Assembly (NCBI RefSeq): GCF_039523435.1
Contig: NZ_BAAAFH010000022.1
Coordinates: forward strand, 496,001-560,000
Reading direction: 5' to 3'
Length of the DNA: 64,000 bases
Source of the DNA: Wandonia haliotis
Lineage (GTDB): Bacteria; Bacteroidota; Bacteroidia; Flavobacteriales_D; Crocinitomicaceae
Positions within the stretch are counted from its first letter, which is position 1, and every line of letters begins with the position of its first letter. The notes beneath the pieces are model-generated. The model did no database searches. It was not told where the DNA came from and saw nothing but the letters and a program-made list of their open reading frames with translations. Below, piece after piece: positions 24,737-33,429 of the stretch. The position numbers were made by a program, and so were the translations under genes.

Positions 24737-25741
24737 ATGTATCATCCCAGATTATATGGTGAATTTTACGAGATGGGGCTAAGATATGGGAAACTCCTGT
24801 TCGAGAAGGCCGGCTTCACTATCCCTGAAATATCGGAACAAAAAAAGAAATTCGGTTTAGAATCTTTCAATGAGTTGAAAACCTATTATCCCGAAGCGGT
24901 AGAAGAGATAGAAGGATTTTCGCATGGAATTAAGGATACTCCAGAAAATCTCGGTGCCTTTCTGTTAAGCCTTGGCATTTTTGAAACAACCGGACAGTGT
25001 AGTGTATTTGGCTATACAAATAAAGATTCAGTAATCATCGGGCGCAATTATGATATGCTGTTTGCGTTTAAGAAGTTTACGGAAAGTAGTCTCATTGCCC
25101 CCAAAGATAAATTTGCTTACATCAGCCAGTCTGATGTGTTTATTGGTCGGTCAGACGGAATTAATGAAAAAGGGCTTTCCATTGCTATGTCATTTGTGAA
25201 TGGGACTGAAATACAACCCGGAATTAGCTTTCACTTTATTATTAAAAAAGTTCTGGAAAATTGTAGCTCTGTTGAACAAGCTGTGAAAATGATCCTGGAA
25301 ACCAATGTATCGTCAGCCAATAACTTCCTTATTGCTGATAAGACAGGGAAACTTGTTGTTGTTGAGTCTGCTCCACAAAAGAGTGTTGTCAGGTATCCTG
25401 ATATACATCATCCTTTTCTATTTATCACAAACCAGTTTCATACAGAAGAAATGAGTCTTTTTGACAAAGGAGGTGTAGCATGGAGTAAGAGTAGTGAACG
25501 ATACCAAAGTATACAACAACAACTGAAGTCTACCCCCAAAATGGATTTACACCGGGCTAAAGAGATTCTCTCGGATCCCTGTGTTTGTCTGAATTTGAAG
25601 AAAGAAAAATTTGGTACAATCTGGTCTGTTGTTGCGAATCTGAATACCTTAGAAATAGAGCGAGCGGAAACACATCCAAAGACCAGCAACTACAAACCGG
25701 AAACAAGATTAGACTGGTGGTTAAATAAAAAGACGAAATAG
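24737..25741 (+). CDS. C45-type N-terminal nucleophile hydrolase
   Basis: 334 residues from the ATG at 24737. Overall layout and motifs match the acyl-CoA:6-aminopenicillanate acyltransferase (C45) family: GQCSVFGY near residue 88 with Cys88 as probable nucleophile, IIGRNYDM, DGINEKGLSIAMSFVNG, and ANNFLIADKTGKLVVVE. These enzymes cleave amide or peptide bonds after self-processing at the Cys; substrates in Bacteroidota are mostly unknown. There is no signal peptide, so it is probably cytoplasmic. It is 10 bp upstream of a GNAT gene and shares the long leader at 24615-24736. Confidence 0.8.
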   Translation: MYHPRLYGEFYEMGLRYGKLLFEKAGFTIPEISEQKKKFGLESFNELKTYYPEAVEEIEGFSHGIKDTPENLGAFLLSLGIFETTGQCSVFGYTNKDSVIIGRNYDMLFAFKKFTESSLIAPKDKFAYISQSDVFIGRSDGINEKGLSIAMSFVNGTEIQPGISFHFIIKKVLENCSSVEQAVKMILETNVSSANNFLIADKTGKLVVVESAPQKSVVRYPDIHHPFLFITNQFHTEEMSLFDKGGVAWSKSSERYQSIQQQLKSTPKMDLHRAKEILSDPCVCLNLKKEKFGTIWSVVANLNTLEIERAETHPKTSNYKPETRLDWWLNKKTK

Positions 25742-25751
25742 AATATCGGAA

Positions 25752-26279
25752 ATGGACGCGATAATAAGACCGGTAAAAACGGAAGATGAATCTGAAATTT
25801 TCAGATTGTATAAAAAAGTGGCAAAAACTCCGGGAGGAATTGCACGATTCGAACATGAAATCACAGAAGAGTACATCAAAAACAATCTTGAAAAATCATT
25901 GAATAATGGCGTTTCATTTGTAGTCGAAGATCCTTCTAAGCACTTTTTAATTGCTGAAATACACGCTTCCCGGCCTTTCCCTGAAGTATTTCACCATATA
26001 CTTTCCGACCTGACAATTGTCGTTGATCCTGACTTTCAAGGAGAGGGAATCGGAAAGAAACTCTTTACGTCTTTTCTGGAGCACATTGAAAATCAAAAAC
26101 AGGATATACTGCGTGTTGAGCTAATAGCACGAGAAAGTAATACGAAAGCAATTCATTTCTACGAAAAGTTGGGGTTTAATATAGAAGGACGTTTCGAAAA
26201 CCGGATTTATACGGGTGAAGATAATTTTGAAGCCGACATACCAATGGCCTGGTTTAACACAAACTATCGGTTATCTTAG
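25752..26279 (+). CDS. GNAT family N-acetyltransferase
   Basis: 175 residues of a single GNAT fold. The acetyl-CoA loop is visible as VVDPDFQGEGIGKKLFTSFLEHIE (QGEGIG around residues 96-101), followed by VELIARESNTKAIHFYEKLGFNIEG. The acceptor is unknown. It is 10 bp after the C45-type gene and probably co-transcribed. Confidence 0.87.
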   Translation: MDAIIRPVKTEDESEIFRLYKKVAKTPGGIARFEHEITEEYIKNNLEKSLNNGVSFVVEDPSKHFLIAEIHASRPFPEVFHHILSDLTIVVDPDFQGEGIGKKLFTSFLEHIENQKQDILRVELIARESNTKAIHFYEKLGFNIEGRFENRIYTGEDNFEADIPMAWFNTNYRLS

Positions 26280-26325
26280 GAGAGTTGACTATATCTTATC
26301 TTTTAACGGTAAAATCGTTTTCACA

Positions 26326-26754
26326 GTGAAATTTAAAAGTAAAAAAGATTCTTTATTCAGTAGTAGTATTCTGGGGATATGTACTTTCATTATAGGACTG
26401 GCAACAGCAAGTCTCATATCCGGAGAAAAAGATAAAACAGACATAGGCGTGTTTATTTTCATACTGGTCATTGCAGGATTATTACTCTGGCTCAATTATG
26501 GTACGTATTACGAAGTATCTAAAACTGCCTTGCGCTATGTTTGTGGACCTATCAGGGGAAGCATAGAACTGGATCGTATTCGGGAAATTCATAAAGGAAC
26601 GACAGTATAGGTCGGTTTTCGGCCTGCGACAGCCAGAAAGGGTTTACTTATTAAGTATGATGCATACGAAGAAATTTATATCAGCCCAGAAGACAATGAT
26701 GCGTTTATCAAGTATGTTACTTTCTTGAAAGAAGACATTCTTGTAACAAAATAA
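26326..26754 (+). pseudogene. PH-like (bPH type) membrane protein with one in-frame TAG
   Basis: From the GTG at 26326 the frame gives KFKSKKDSLFSSS, two membrane segments (GICTFIIGLATASLI and FIFILVIAGLLLWLNY), then YYEVSKTALRYVCGPIRGSIELDRIREIHKG. A TAG at 26608 interrupts after 94 codons. The same frame then reads VGFRPATARKGLLIKYDAYEEIYISP and on to a TAA at 26752. The two halves together make one bacterial PH-like domain protein of 141 codons plus the stop codon. No indel is needed, only one changed base. It could be a real nonsense mutation, a sequencing error or suppressed stop. It overlaps no neighbour. Confidence 0.75.
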
Positions 26755-26781
26755 TCTAATTTTGGAGCAATTCATTCAGTC

Positions 26782-29085
26782 ATGGTTAAACAAATTACTT
26801 TCATTCTACTTTTATTATCCTCTTACTATAGCTTTTCACAACTTTCGGATAAGGATGAAACTTTACTTAGAAGAGAATTATCCTTGCTTATTAATACATT
26901 ACGTACAGACTTGGGTAAAGTCCCCCTTCAACTCAATGACACCTTACAAAAAGCAGCTGAAAACCATAGTGACTATATGGTTAAAAACAATATTCTCAGT
27001 CATACCCAAAGACGATCAAAATATGCTACTCCAAAAGATCGTGTAAGTGCATTCAGTGGAGATAATTTTGAAGTGGTAGGTGAAAATATTCTCTACTCCA
27101 GTCCTCAAACATTTCCTCTTAACAAAAATAAAATTAAAGCACTGGCTAACGAAATGTTCAAAAGCTGGAAGAACTCTCCGGGACACTATGCTAATATGAT
27201 AAACACCGAATACACCCATGGAGATTTTGGTTTCACAGTCGATGTAAAAAAACAAATCGTATATGCTACACATGTATTAGGTAAGAAAGGATATACTGTC
27301 CCCGATCAACTATCTGCCAATGCCTTTGGAATTAAAAAAGCGCCTGAGGATTGTGATAAAGAATTTGAGTCGTACTCTAACCTCATCATGAACCTGGGAA
27401 ATTGTCTTTCTATTGAGGGGGATGAGGTTATCCTGTATTATCACAACAAAGAGCAATTCAAAAAAATATTTCCTAATGAAAACGACGGAATTGCAATTGA
27501 TCTTATTTCCCAAAATCAGGTTGCATGTGGAAGTCCTAATACTCTTGATGCGAACCCCATTTATGACGGAATACTTCTTCGCCCCTATTATTCTGACCAA
27601 CTGCTAAGCAACAACAGAGCTAAAGGAGACCATCGCCTTATCACAAAAGTCGGCGATATCCCTGCCGGTCTTCAAACATACGAACTTAGTCCCTCATTAG
27701 TACTCATAAAGGATGGAAAAGCCTGTAAATATGCAGTTCCGGTAAAAATCAATAGAGATAGTTACCCCTTGCAATGGATTGAACCTTTTAGTAATGATGT
27801 ACCTTCCACTCAATTATTACAAGAAGGTATTGTTCGTTCAGAAGTTGTACCTTATCATTTTACAACCAATAAAACTTATTCCTCGAACCATCCTGATCTT
27901 CCGGAACATACTGAAAGCATTCATTCGATAAAAATCAATACATACAGTTCAGTTGAAGGAGACACTCCTCATAATGAAAAGCTACATACCTCAAGAGCTG
28001 ATTATATTCAAAAACACCTGAATACGCATCTTAAAATCCCTTCTGATGCCCTCACTATTGAAACACGAGAAAACTGGGAGGAAATGAATTTCCAACTCAA
28101 CTATTTTGAAAGGGATGATTTGGCTCTACTCACCAAAGACTCTCTGAAATCCTTCCTGAAAACCCGTGATAATACCCTCCCCTGGGATTCTCTTTTCTTC
28201 AGTCAGCGGAAATCGGTAGCTGTGATTAATTATCTGGGAAGTTTCTCTGACTACACTGCACTGGGTACGATCGGAGAACTGAATCTCAGAACTGCAGTAG
28301 CGTCAGAAAATGTATTACTTGCAAACAAGGCGTTGTACCACATGTACAATTCGATGGAATACAATCCCGCAATTCTCTTTGAAGATCCGATTCAGGAATT
28401 TATCATCAGGCATCCCGCAACGGTAACGAATTACGCAGCCCTGTTATCTTACAATTACGATTTTGACCCTCCGGCTGTAACACGATTTATACATCGTTGG
28501 ATAGGACGAAGTGAAGAATTGGATGATCAGGCCCGTTCCAATCTCCTTCACTTACACTCCCTCATTAGTATGCACTTAATTGATAATTGGGACATCTCTG
28601 CAAAACGTCTCGCTAATGTTATTCACCCTAAAAAAATTGAAGCATTTATCCCGGATAAAATACAAGATGATCTTATTTTAAATCTACACCTGGCTTTTAT
28701 TCAATATTTTAGTCAAATTAATGATCAGGTCAATATTTCCAAATCATTTTATTTCATCTCCGATTATTTTAAACTTCGTTCCATATCTCCCGAAGACGAT
28801 GTACGTTTGGCTTTGTTTTTTAACAACTGGAGTATGTACAAGATGGCTATTGACCACTTAACTCCTCGTTTCAAAAACAACACACTTTCTACCGATGGCT
28901 TATTCATTTTGGCTGAGAATCTTTTTCTTTCAAATGCTACTGCTATCGAAAATGAACTGCTTGTCGATGTGAATAGTAAAGCTCTTTCCGCAGATAAAGA
29001 AAGATGGTGTGAGTGGCTTTTCAATGATTTTCAGATACAACGCAACTCTAAAATAAAACAGTTATATTGCGAATCCTGTGAATGA
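26782..29085 (+). CDS. Secreted CAP-domain protein with an OmpA-like segment
   Basis: 767 residues. Signal peptide 1-19 (ends SFSQ). A CAP/SCP domain covers about residues 28-168, with the cavity residues visible in NHSDYM (His62), VGENILYS (Glu101), SWKNSPGHYANMI (His135) and THVLG. Around residues 378-412 the pattern KINTYSSVEG...N..LHTSRADYIQKHL resembles the core of an OmpA-like domain. The last 300 residues are helical and unrecognised. Location is probably periplasmic or outer membrane. CAP proteins bind lipids or act as proteases in some cases; no function is assigned. It is 15 bp upstream of a lipoprotein gene. Confidence 0.8.
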   Translation: MVKQITFILLLLSSYYSFSQLSDKDETLLRRELSLLINTLRTDLGKVPLQLNDTLQKAAENHSDYMVKNNILSHTQRRSKYATPKDRVSAFSGDNFEVVGENILYSSPQTFPLNKNKIKALANEMFKSWKNSPGHYANMINTEYTHGDFGFTVDVKKQIVYATHVLGKKGYTVPDQLSANAFGIKKAPEDCDKEFESYSNLIMNLGNCLSIEGDEVILYYHNKEQFKKIFPNENDGIAIDLISQNQVACGSPNTLDANPIYDGILLRPYYSDQLLSNNRAKGDHRLITKVGDIPAGLQTYELSPSLVLIKDGKACKYAVPVKINRDSYPLQWIEPFSNDVPSTQLLQEGIVRSEVVPYHFTTNKTYSSNHPDLPEHTESIHSIKINTYSSVEGDTPHNEKLHTSRADYIQKHLNTHLKIPSDALTIETRENWEEMNFQLNYFERDDLALLTKDSLKSFLKTRDNTLPWDSLFFSQRKSVAVINYLGSFSDYTALGTIGELNLRTAVASENVLLANKALYHMYNSMEYNPAILFEDPIQEFIIRHPATVTNYAALLSYNYDFDPPAVTRFIHRWIGRSEELDDQARSNLLHLHSLISMHLIDNWDISAKRLANVIHPKKIEAFIPDKIQDDLILNLHLAFIQYFSQINDQVNISKSFYFISDYFKLRSISPEDDVRLALFFNNWSMYKMAIDHLTPRFKNNTLSTDGLFILAENLFLSNATAIENELLVDVNSKALSADKERWCEWLFNDFQIQRNSKIKQLYCESCE

Positions 29086-29100
29086 TTTAAAATTAACCCC

Positions 29101-29826
29101 ATGAAAAATACTCTACTTTCACTTCTTCTAGTTACTCTTTTCTTCACATCCTGTAATCAGTCTTCAAACACTGAGCTTATTACTGTTTTAAAAAACAACA
29201 GGAAAGAATATACCACTGCTAATCATACCTTTTCAGGTGGGCATCATTATTTTCGTCTGAAAAATTTTGATTGGCACGCCGTGACAGATACTATCAGTCG
29301 TTTTCATAGTCTTGTTCTTCAAGACGAAAAAATTATTGATGAACTTAATACAGATATTTCGACCTGGCTACAGGACTCTGTTTTCATTGGTTTTTCCAAG
29401 TCGATAAAAGGTACTTTTCTCCTTGACACAACTAATTTACTTTTACAGGATGATTCGCTTGAATTTCTGGTTCAGCCACCTGCTATTCATGGACGAGCAA
29501 TTGAAAATAAAATAATCTGGTTGCCTCACGCCAATCACATTGCAGAAATTGACAATCAGAAGATCTACTATACAATTGTTCCTGTTAATGGGACAAAAAT
29601 CTCATCTGAAGGTAAATACAGAATAGTAACAACAGGCGATTACAAACCGGATTACTTACAAAACCACAATAACACTATAGCTTCGGAACTTCAGTATTTC
29701 TGCGATACCTATCTTACTGATTGGTATATTTTGATCAGCTCCGATGATTTTTTTGATGATAACCTCGCTTTGAAAATCACAGATACAACCTACTTTTACT
29801 ACAAGGAATTATCTACTCATAAATAA
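29101..29826 (+). CDS. Putative lipoprotein, unrecognised
   Basis: 241 residues. The lipobox TLFFTSC (Cys18) follows a typical hydrophobic signal, MKNTLLSLLLVTLFFTSC. The rest is soluble, without a motif I recognise. It starts 15 bp after the CAP gene on the same strand, so the two are probably expressed together. It ends 6 bp from the convergent serine hydrolase gene. Confidence 0.75.
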   Translation: MKNTLLSLLLVTLFFTSCNQSSNTELITVLKNNRKEYTTANHTFSGGHHYFRLKNFDWHAVTDTISRFHSLVLQDEKIIDELNTDISTWLQDSVFIGFSKSIKGTFLLDTTNLLLQDDSLEFLVQPPAIHGRAIENKIIWLPHANHIAEIDNQKIYYTIVPVNGTKISSEGKYRIVTTGDYKPDYLQNHNNTIASELQYFCDTYLTDWYILISSDDFFDDNLALKITDTTYFYYKELSTHK

Positions 29827-29832
29827 TTCGGA

Positions 29833-30846
29833 TTATTGGTGGAAGTATGCATTCAATGCTTCAGAAAACTCTTTTTCTTTATTTGTATTTATAAAATAAA
29901 CATACGAGAATTTTTGTTTTGGGTCTATTTCAAATCGCGCGGTAAATCCGTCTCCGTTATTACCGGTATGATAAAAAACAGGATCTAATTCGGAATCCTT
30001 TCTGAAAATCCCCTGACAAACAGACAATCCGGGTTTTACTTCTTTCTGAACAACTTTCAATTCATTGAATAATTCACTTTGGGATATAAACAAAATAAAT
30101 TTTATGTAATCTCTTGCGTTTGTTCGTAAACCATAAGCAGGATGTGCTTCGTCAGCAACAATTCTATCTTGTGGTTCACCTTGTATATAGCCCGTGGCAA
30201 TATGTTTTTCCAGATACTCATTCTCAGCAAAAAACGAAGTCTTCATTCCCAATGGTTTTAACAATCGCTGATAGAAGACTTCCGCTAACTCCATATTCAT
30301 CACCTTTTCCACTACCTGTCCCAAATACTCGTATCCTTCTCCCGAATAGATATACGCTTCTCCGGGATTAGCCTGTAATGACAAACTGTCTTTGCGCCAA
30401 TTCGGTAGACCCGAAGTATGAGAAAGAATCATTCGGGCGGTTATTTTTTTATACCTCGGGTCATTTTCCAAATCCTTATTCGGAAGATAGGTATACAAAG
30501 GCTGATCCAGATCAATGAACGATTCTTCTGCCAATTGATGCACCAATACGGCAAAAAACGGTTTTGTCAGCGATGCTGCTTCAAACAATGTCTCTTCCTT
30601 ACACCTCCCGTCTTCCGCATCATTTTTCTTCCCCATAGCACGTAAATAGACCAACTCACCCCTACTTGCTACTGCAATGGAAAGAGCCGGTACATCTAAC
30701 GAATCCATCACTCCCTGCAAGAAAGAAGTAAACTCTTCAGCAGACACCGAATCCTTTTGAACGTCTGCAAATTTCGGAATCATACGTTCCTGACTAACAC
30801 CAAAAAAGGAATAGAGAATAAATAAACCTATGAAAACATACCTCAT
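29833..30846 (-). CDS. Beta-lactamase/PBP-type serine hydrolase
   Basis: 337 residues from the ATG at 30846, which starts a signal peptide (MRYVFIGLFILYSFFGVSQ); the longer frame to 30939 has no sensible N-terminus. The serine motif SxxK is AASLTKPFF, the Tyr motif is YSGEGYEYLG (YSG where class C has YxN), and the third motif is HTGNNGDGF. HTSGLPNW is typical of the esterase/beta-lactamase C group. The role may be peptidase, esterase or peptidoglycan related; antibiotic resistance should not be assumed. Confidence 0.88.
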   Translation of the reverse strand: MRYVFIGLFILYSFFGVSQERMIPKFADVQKDSVSAEEFTSFLQGVMDSLDVPALSIAVASRGELVYLRAMGKKNDAEDGRCKEETLFEAASLTKPFFAVLVHQLAEESFIDLDQPLYTYLPNKDLENDPRYKKITARMILSHTSGLPNWRKDSLSLQANPGEAYIYSGEGYEYLGQVVEKVMNMELAEVFYQRLLKPLGMKTSFFAENEYLEKHIATGYIQGEPQDRIVADEAHPAYGLRTNARDYIKFILFISQSELFNELKVVQKEVKPGLSVCQGIFRKDSELDPVFYHTGNNGDGFTARFEIDPKQKFSYVYFINTNKEKEFSEALNAYFHQ

Positions 30847-30987
30847 ACTACATGTATTATCCCCACAAAATAGTCTGTTTTTTTGGTTTTGACCTTCAAA
30901 ATCAAAATCTATCCAGTTAAAACCCTCCCTACGAATCATTCTGACAACGAATTAAACCGTATTTTCGTAGCCTTCAAATCCATTCCT

Positions 30988-31794
30988 ATGAACAACGATA
31001 CAAATCCTTTCATTGAAATATACCGTAAACTAAGTGATTTTGAAGTAATCAGAGTCCTCGAATTCCCTTCTGATTATGATCCGCTTGCCGTGGAAGCTGC
31101 ACAGACCGAGTTCGAATCCAGAAATATAGGCGAAAATGAGGTGCTATCCCTAAAAAAACAAATTAACGAAGAGCAAATCAAACTGCTAAAATCAAGAACT
31201 CCTGATTCTGATTTTACCATGGAAGAAATAGCTTCTTGCGCCAGAAGTCTAATCAATATTACTGACCCAACCCCACTGAGAATTATCAACTTCCTTACCC
31301 TTTACGCATTCTATTACTATTTTGACTACTTAATCGCTGTAACAGGAACTTTCGACCAATCTATAGCTTTCTTTCCCTGGGACTATACCCTTTTCCTAAG
31401 TGCCAGTCTGTTACTACCTCCTATTATTCTTTATCTCGTTATGCAACGCAAAAAATGGGGTTGGATAGGATGGAGTTTTGGCTTGTGGCTTACTTTTTTC
31501 ACTTACGTTCTCAACCTAATACATTTACTTCAATTCTGGTATAACAATCCTGAACTTTTTCAAACAACGGACGACTTAGGTTTGAATGGACTTTTAAGTC
31601 TGTCTATTAACGATCTTAAAGAGAATCTACGAACTGATTTTATAGAGCTAATAATTACACTCTTACTCCTCATCATTTTTTCTTCTCAAAAAATTTTACA
31701 CTATTTTTCTATAAGCAAGCGAGCTGTATACTATACCTGTTTTAGTGCTGTAATCGCTTTAGCTATTTTCATGTTATCCGTCTTTTTTATCTGA
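30988..31794 (+). CDS. Putative membrane protein, unrecognised
   Basis: 268 residues from the ATG at 30988; TATTTTCG near 30958 is a near-consensus -7 box that excludes the longer frame. The first 100 residues are soluble and charged (MNNDTNPFIEIYRKLSDFEVIRVL). Four hydrophobic segments follow, at about 105-125, 145-165, 175-200 and 225-265. I have seen similar Bacteroidota hypotheticals with this N-terminal helix pattern but know no function. It is divergent from the serine hydrolase and 37 bp upstream of the third Crp/Fnr gene. Confidence 0.7.
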   Translation: MNNDTNPFIEIYRKLSDFEVIRVLEFPSDYDPLAVEAAQTEFESRNIGENEVLSLKKQINEEQIKLLKSRTPDSDFTMEEIASCARSLINITDPTPLRIINFLTLYAFYYYFDYLIAVTGTFDQSIAFFPWDYTLFLSASLLLPPIILYLVMQRKKWGWIGWSFGLWLTFFTYVLNLIHLLQFWYNNPELFQTTDDLGLNGLLSLSINDLKENLRTDFIELIITLLLLIIFSSQKILHYFSISKRAVYYTCFSAVIALAIFMLSVFFI

Positions 31795-31831
31795 TTTTTT
31801 CGTGTAAACCAGAATATGTATCTTGTGACTG

Positions 31832-32413
31832 ATGCATCAACTGATACAACATATCGAGCAATATATAAAGCTGGAAGAATTCGAAAAAAACAGTATTTAT
31901 AATCTGGTCAACAAGTCCAGTTTTAAGCGAAATGAAACTTTTTTTACAGAAGGAAAAATATCTCGTGAGATCTACTTTGTAGCCAAAGGGTGTGTCAGGC
32001 TTTATTATCTCAATGAAGGGAATGATAAAACAGCTTTTTTCTATACGGAAGGTCAGTTTATCTGTGCAGGAGAGAGTTTCACTTACTCAGTTCCTGCCAA
32101 GGAAAATTACCAGGCAATTGAAGATTCTGAATTATATATCCTGATTAAAGACCATATCGATCGATTAATGGAAATTTCTCCCCGGCTTGAAGTTCTTGCA
32201 CGAATCGCTACTGAAAATGAACTCATTGTATGTCAGAATATCATTGCTTCTTTCGTGACAAAATCAGCAGAAGAACGGTATCTTGAGCTCTTAGAGAAAA
32301 ATGGAGAACTCTTTCATCGTGTCCCGCAACAATACATCGCCTCTTTTCTGGGGATATCTCCGGAAACTCTGAGCAGAATAAAAAGAAGAGTTCTCAAAAA
32401 AAGAGGTTCTTGA
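31832..32413 (+). CDS. Crp/Fnr family transcriptional regulator (third of three)
   Basis: 193 residues. The sensor roll is FKRNETFFTEGKISREIYFVAKGCVRLYYL, then FYTEGQFICAGESF, and the C-terminal helix-turn-helix is VPQQYIASFLGISPETLSRIKRR. There is no Fe-S cysteine cluster. Its stop codon lies inside a perfect 16-bp palindrome with the FNR-like core TTGACGATCGTCAA, which sits in front of the NAD(P)-binding gene. It is therefore the likely regulator of that gene. Confidence 0.88.
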   Translation: MHQLIQHIEQYIKLEEFEKNSIYNLVNKSSFKRNETFFTEGKISREIYFVAKGCVRLYYLNEGNDKTAFFYTEGQFICAGESFTYSVPAKENYQAIEDSELYILIKDHIDRLMEISPRLEVLARIATENELIVCQNIIASFVTKSAEERYLELLEKNGELFHRVPQQYIASFLGISPETLSRIKRRVLKKRGS

Positions 32414-32424
32414 CGATCGTCAAG
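32409..32424. promoter_or_regulatory. FNR-like operator between the third Crp/Fnr gene and the NAD(P)-binding gene
   Basis: CTTGACGATCGTCAAG, a perfect 16-bp palindrome overlapping the crp stop codon. Its core matches the box at 22795-22808 in 12 of 14 positions. It lies 22 bp upstream of the TACCTTTG element, giving a centre near -41. Confidence 0.65.
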
Positions 32425-32445
32425 AGAGATGCTTGTCAACCTCTT

Positions 32446-32453
32446 TACCTTTG
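32446..32453 (+). promoter_or_regulatory. -7 element of the NAD(P)-binding gene
   Basis: TACCTTTG, a full TAnnTTTG match, 12 bp before the ATG at 32466. No -33 motif is present at the right distance; the FNR-like box replaces it. Confidence 0.55.
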
Positions 32454-32465
32454 AAAGAAAAAGTG

Positions 32466-33326
32466 ATGAAAAAACCAAATGTCTTACTAGCCGGAGCAAC
32501 CGGGTATCTGGGAAGTTATATTCTCAAAGAACTTTTGACAAATGAATATCCTACCAGAATCATTGTTCGGCACAAAAACAAAATACCCGAATTGACTCCT
32601 GCTCCTGAAATCATTGAAGCAGAAGTTACCCATCCTGATACCCTCTCCAATGCATTTTCCGGAATCGATGTTGTTATTAGTACCATCGGAATTACACGGC
32701 AAAAAGATGGGCTTACCTATATGGATGTTGATTACAAGGCCAATGTTAACCTTGTAAATAAAGCATTGGAACATGGCGTTAAAAAATTCATTTATGTCTC
32801 CGTCCTGAATGGGACTAAAATACGGGATTTGAAAATAGGAGAGGCAAAAGAAAAATTTGTTGATTACCTCACTGCGTCAGGGCTGGACTTTTGTATCATC
32901 CGTCCGAATGGCTTTTTTTCGGATATGCGGGACTTCCTGAAAATGGCGAAACGTGGAAAAGTGTACCTTTTTGGAGATGGAAAACTAAAGTTAAATCCTA
33001 TTCATGGAGAAGATCTTGCGAAAGTATGTGTCTCATCCATACATTTACCTGATCGAGAAATCAACATCGGGGGACCGGATCTTCTTTCGCAAAATGAAAT
33101 CGCAGAATTAGCTTTAGCTGCCTATTCGAAACCAGTAAAAATAATTCACCTCCCGGATTGGATCCGAAAATTGACACTTTGGACAGCCAGAACTTTTACA
33201 GGTTCCTCAACCTATGGTCCGATTGAATTTTTTCTAACAACGATGGTAATGGACATGGAAGCTCCTTGCTTCGGGACTCATAAACTGGAAGACTTCTTCA
33301 GGGAAGAAGCCCGAAAGCAATCCTGA
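32466..33326 (+). CDS. NAD(P)-binding protein, atypical SDR / NmrA-like
   Basis: 286 residues from the ATG at 32466; the in-frame TTG at 32433 lies upstream of the promoter box. The Rossmann loop is LLAGATGYLGSYI at residues 6-18. DVVISTIGITRQ, GVKKFIYVSVLNG and CIIRPNGFFSDM follow, as in atypical SDRs such as NmrA and Ycf39. The SDR catalytic YxxxK is not evident, so it may be a redox sensor or a reductase. An FNR-like operator and -7 element precede it, which suggests control by the neighbouring Crp/Fnr protein. Confidence 0.82.
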   Translation: MKKPNVLLAGATGYLGSYILKELLTNEYPTRIIVRHKNKIPELTPAPEIIEAEVTHPDTLSNAFSGIDVVISTIGITRQKDGLTYMDVDYKANVNLVNKALEHGVKKFIYVSVLNGTKIRDLKIGEAKEKFVDYLTASGLDFCIIRPNGFFSDMRDFLKMAKRGKVYLFGDGKLKLNPIHGEDLAKVCVSSIHLPDREINIGGPDLLSQNEIAELALAAYSKPVKIIHLPDWIRKLTLWTARTFTGSSTYGPIEFFLTTMVMDMEAPCFGTHKLEDFFREEARKQS

Positions 33327-33429
33327 TAGCTCCCCGTAAAACCCTGTGATTCTGAAAAACAGGTATTTTTCCCCTTTACCCACCGGTCTTCTTTTCATAA
33401 CTTGCTGAAAATCTTAACACTCATATACT

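Noticed and set aside
29833..30846. Antibiotic-resistance beta-lactamase
   Set aside because: The YSG motif and overall pattern fit the broad serine hydrolase/esterase group. Resistance cannot be claimed from this.
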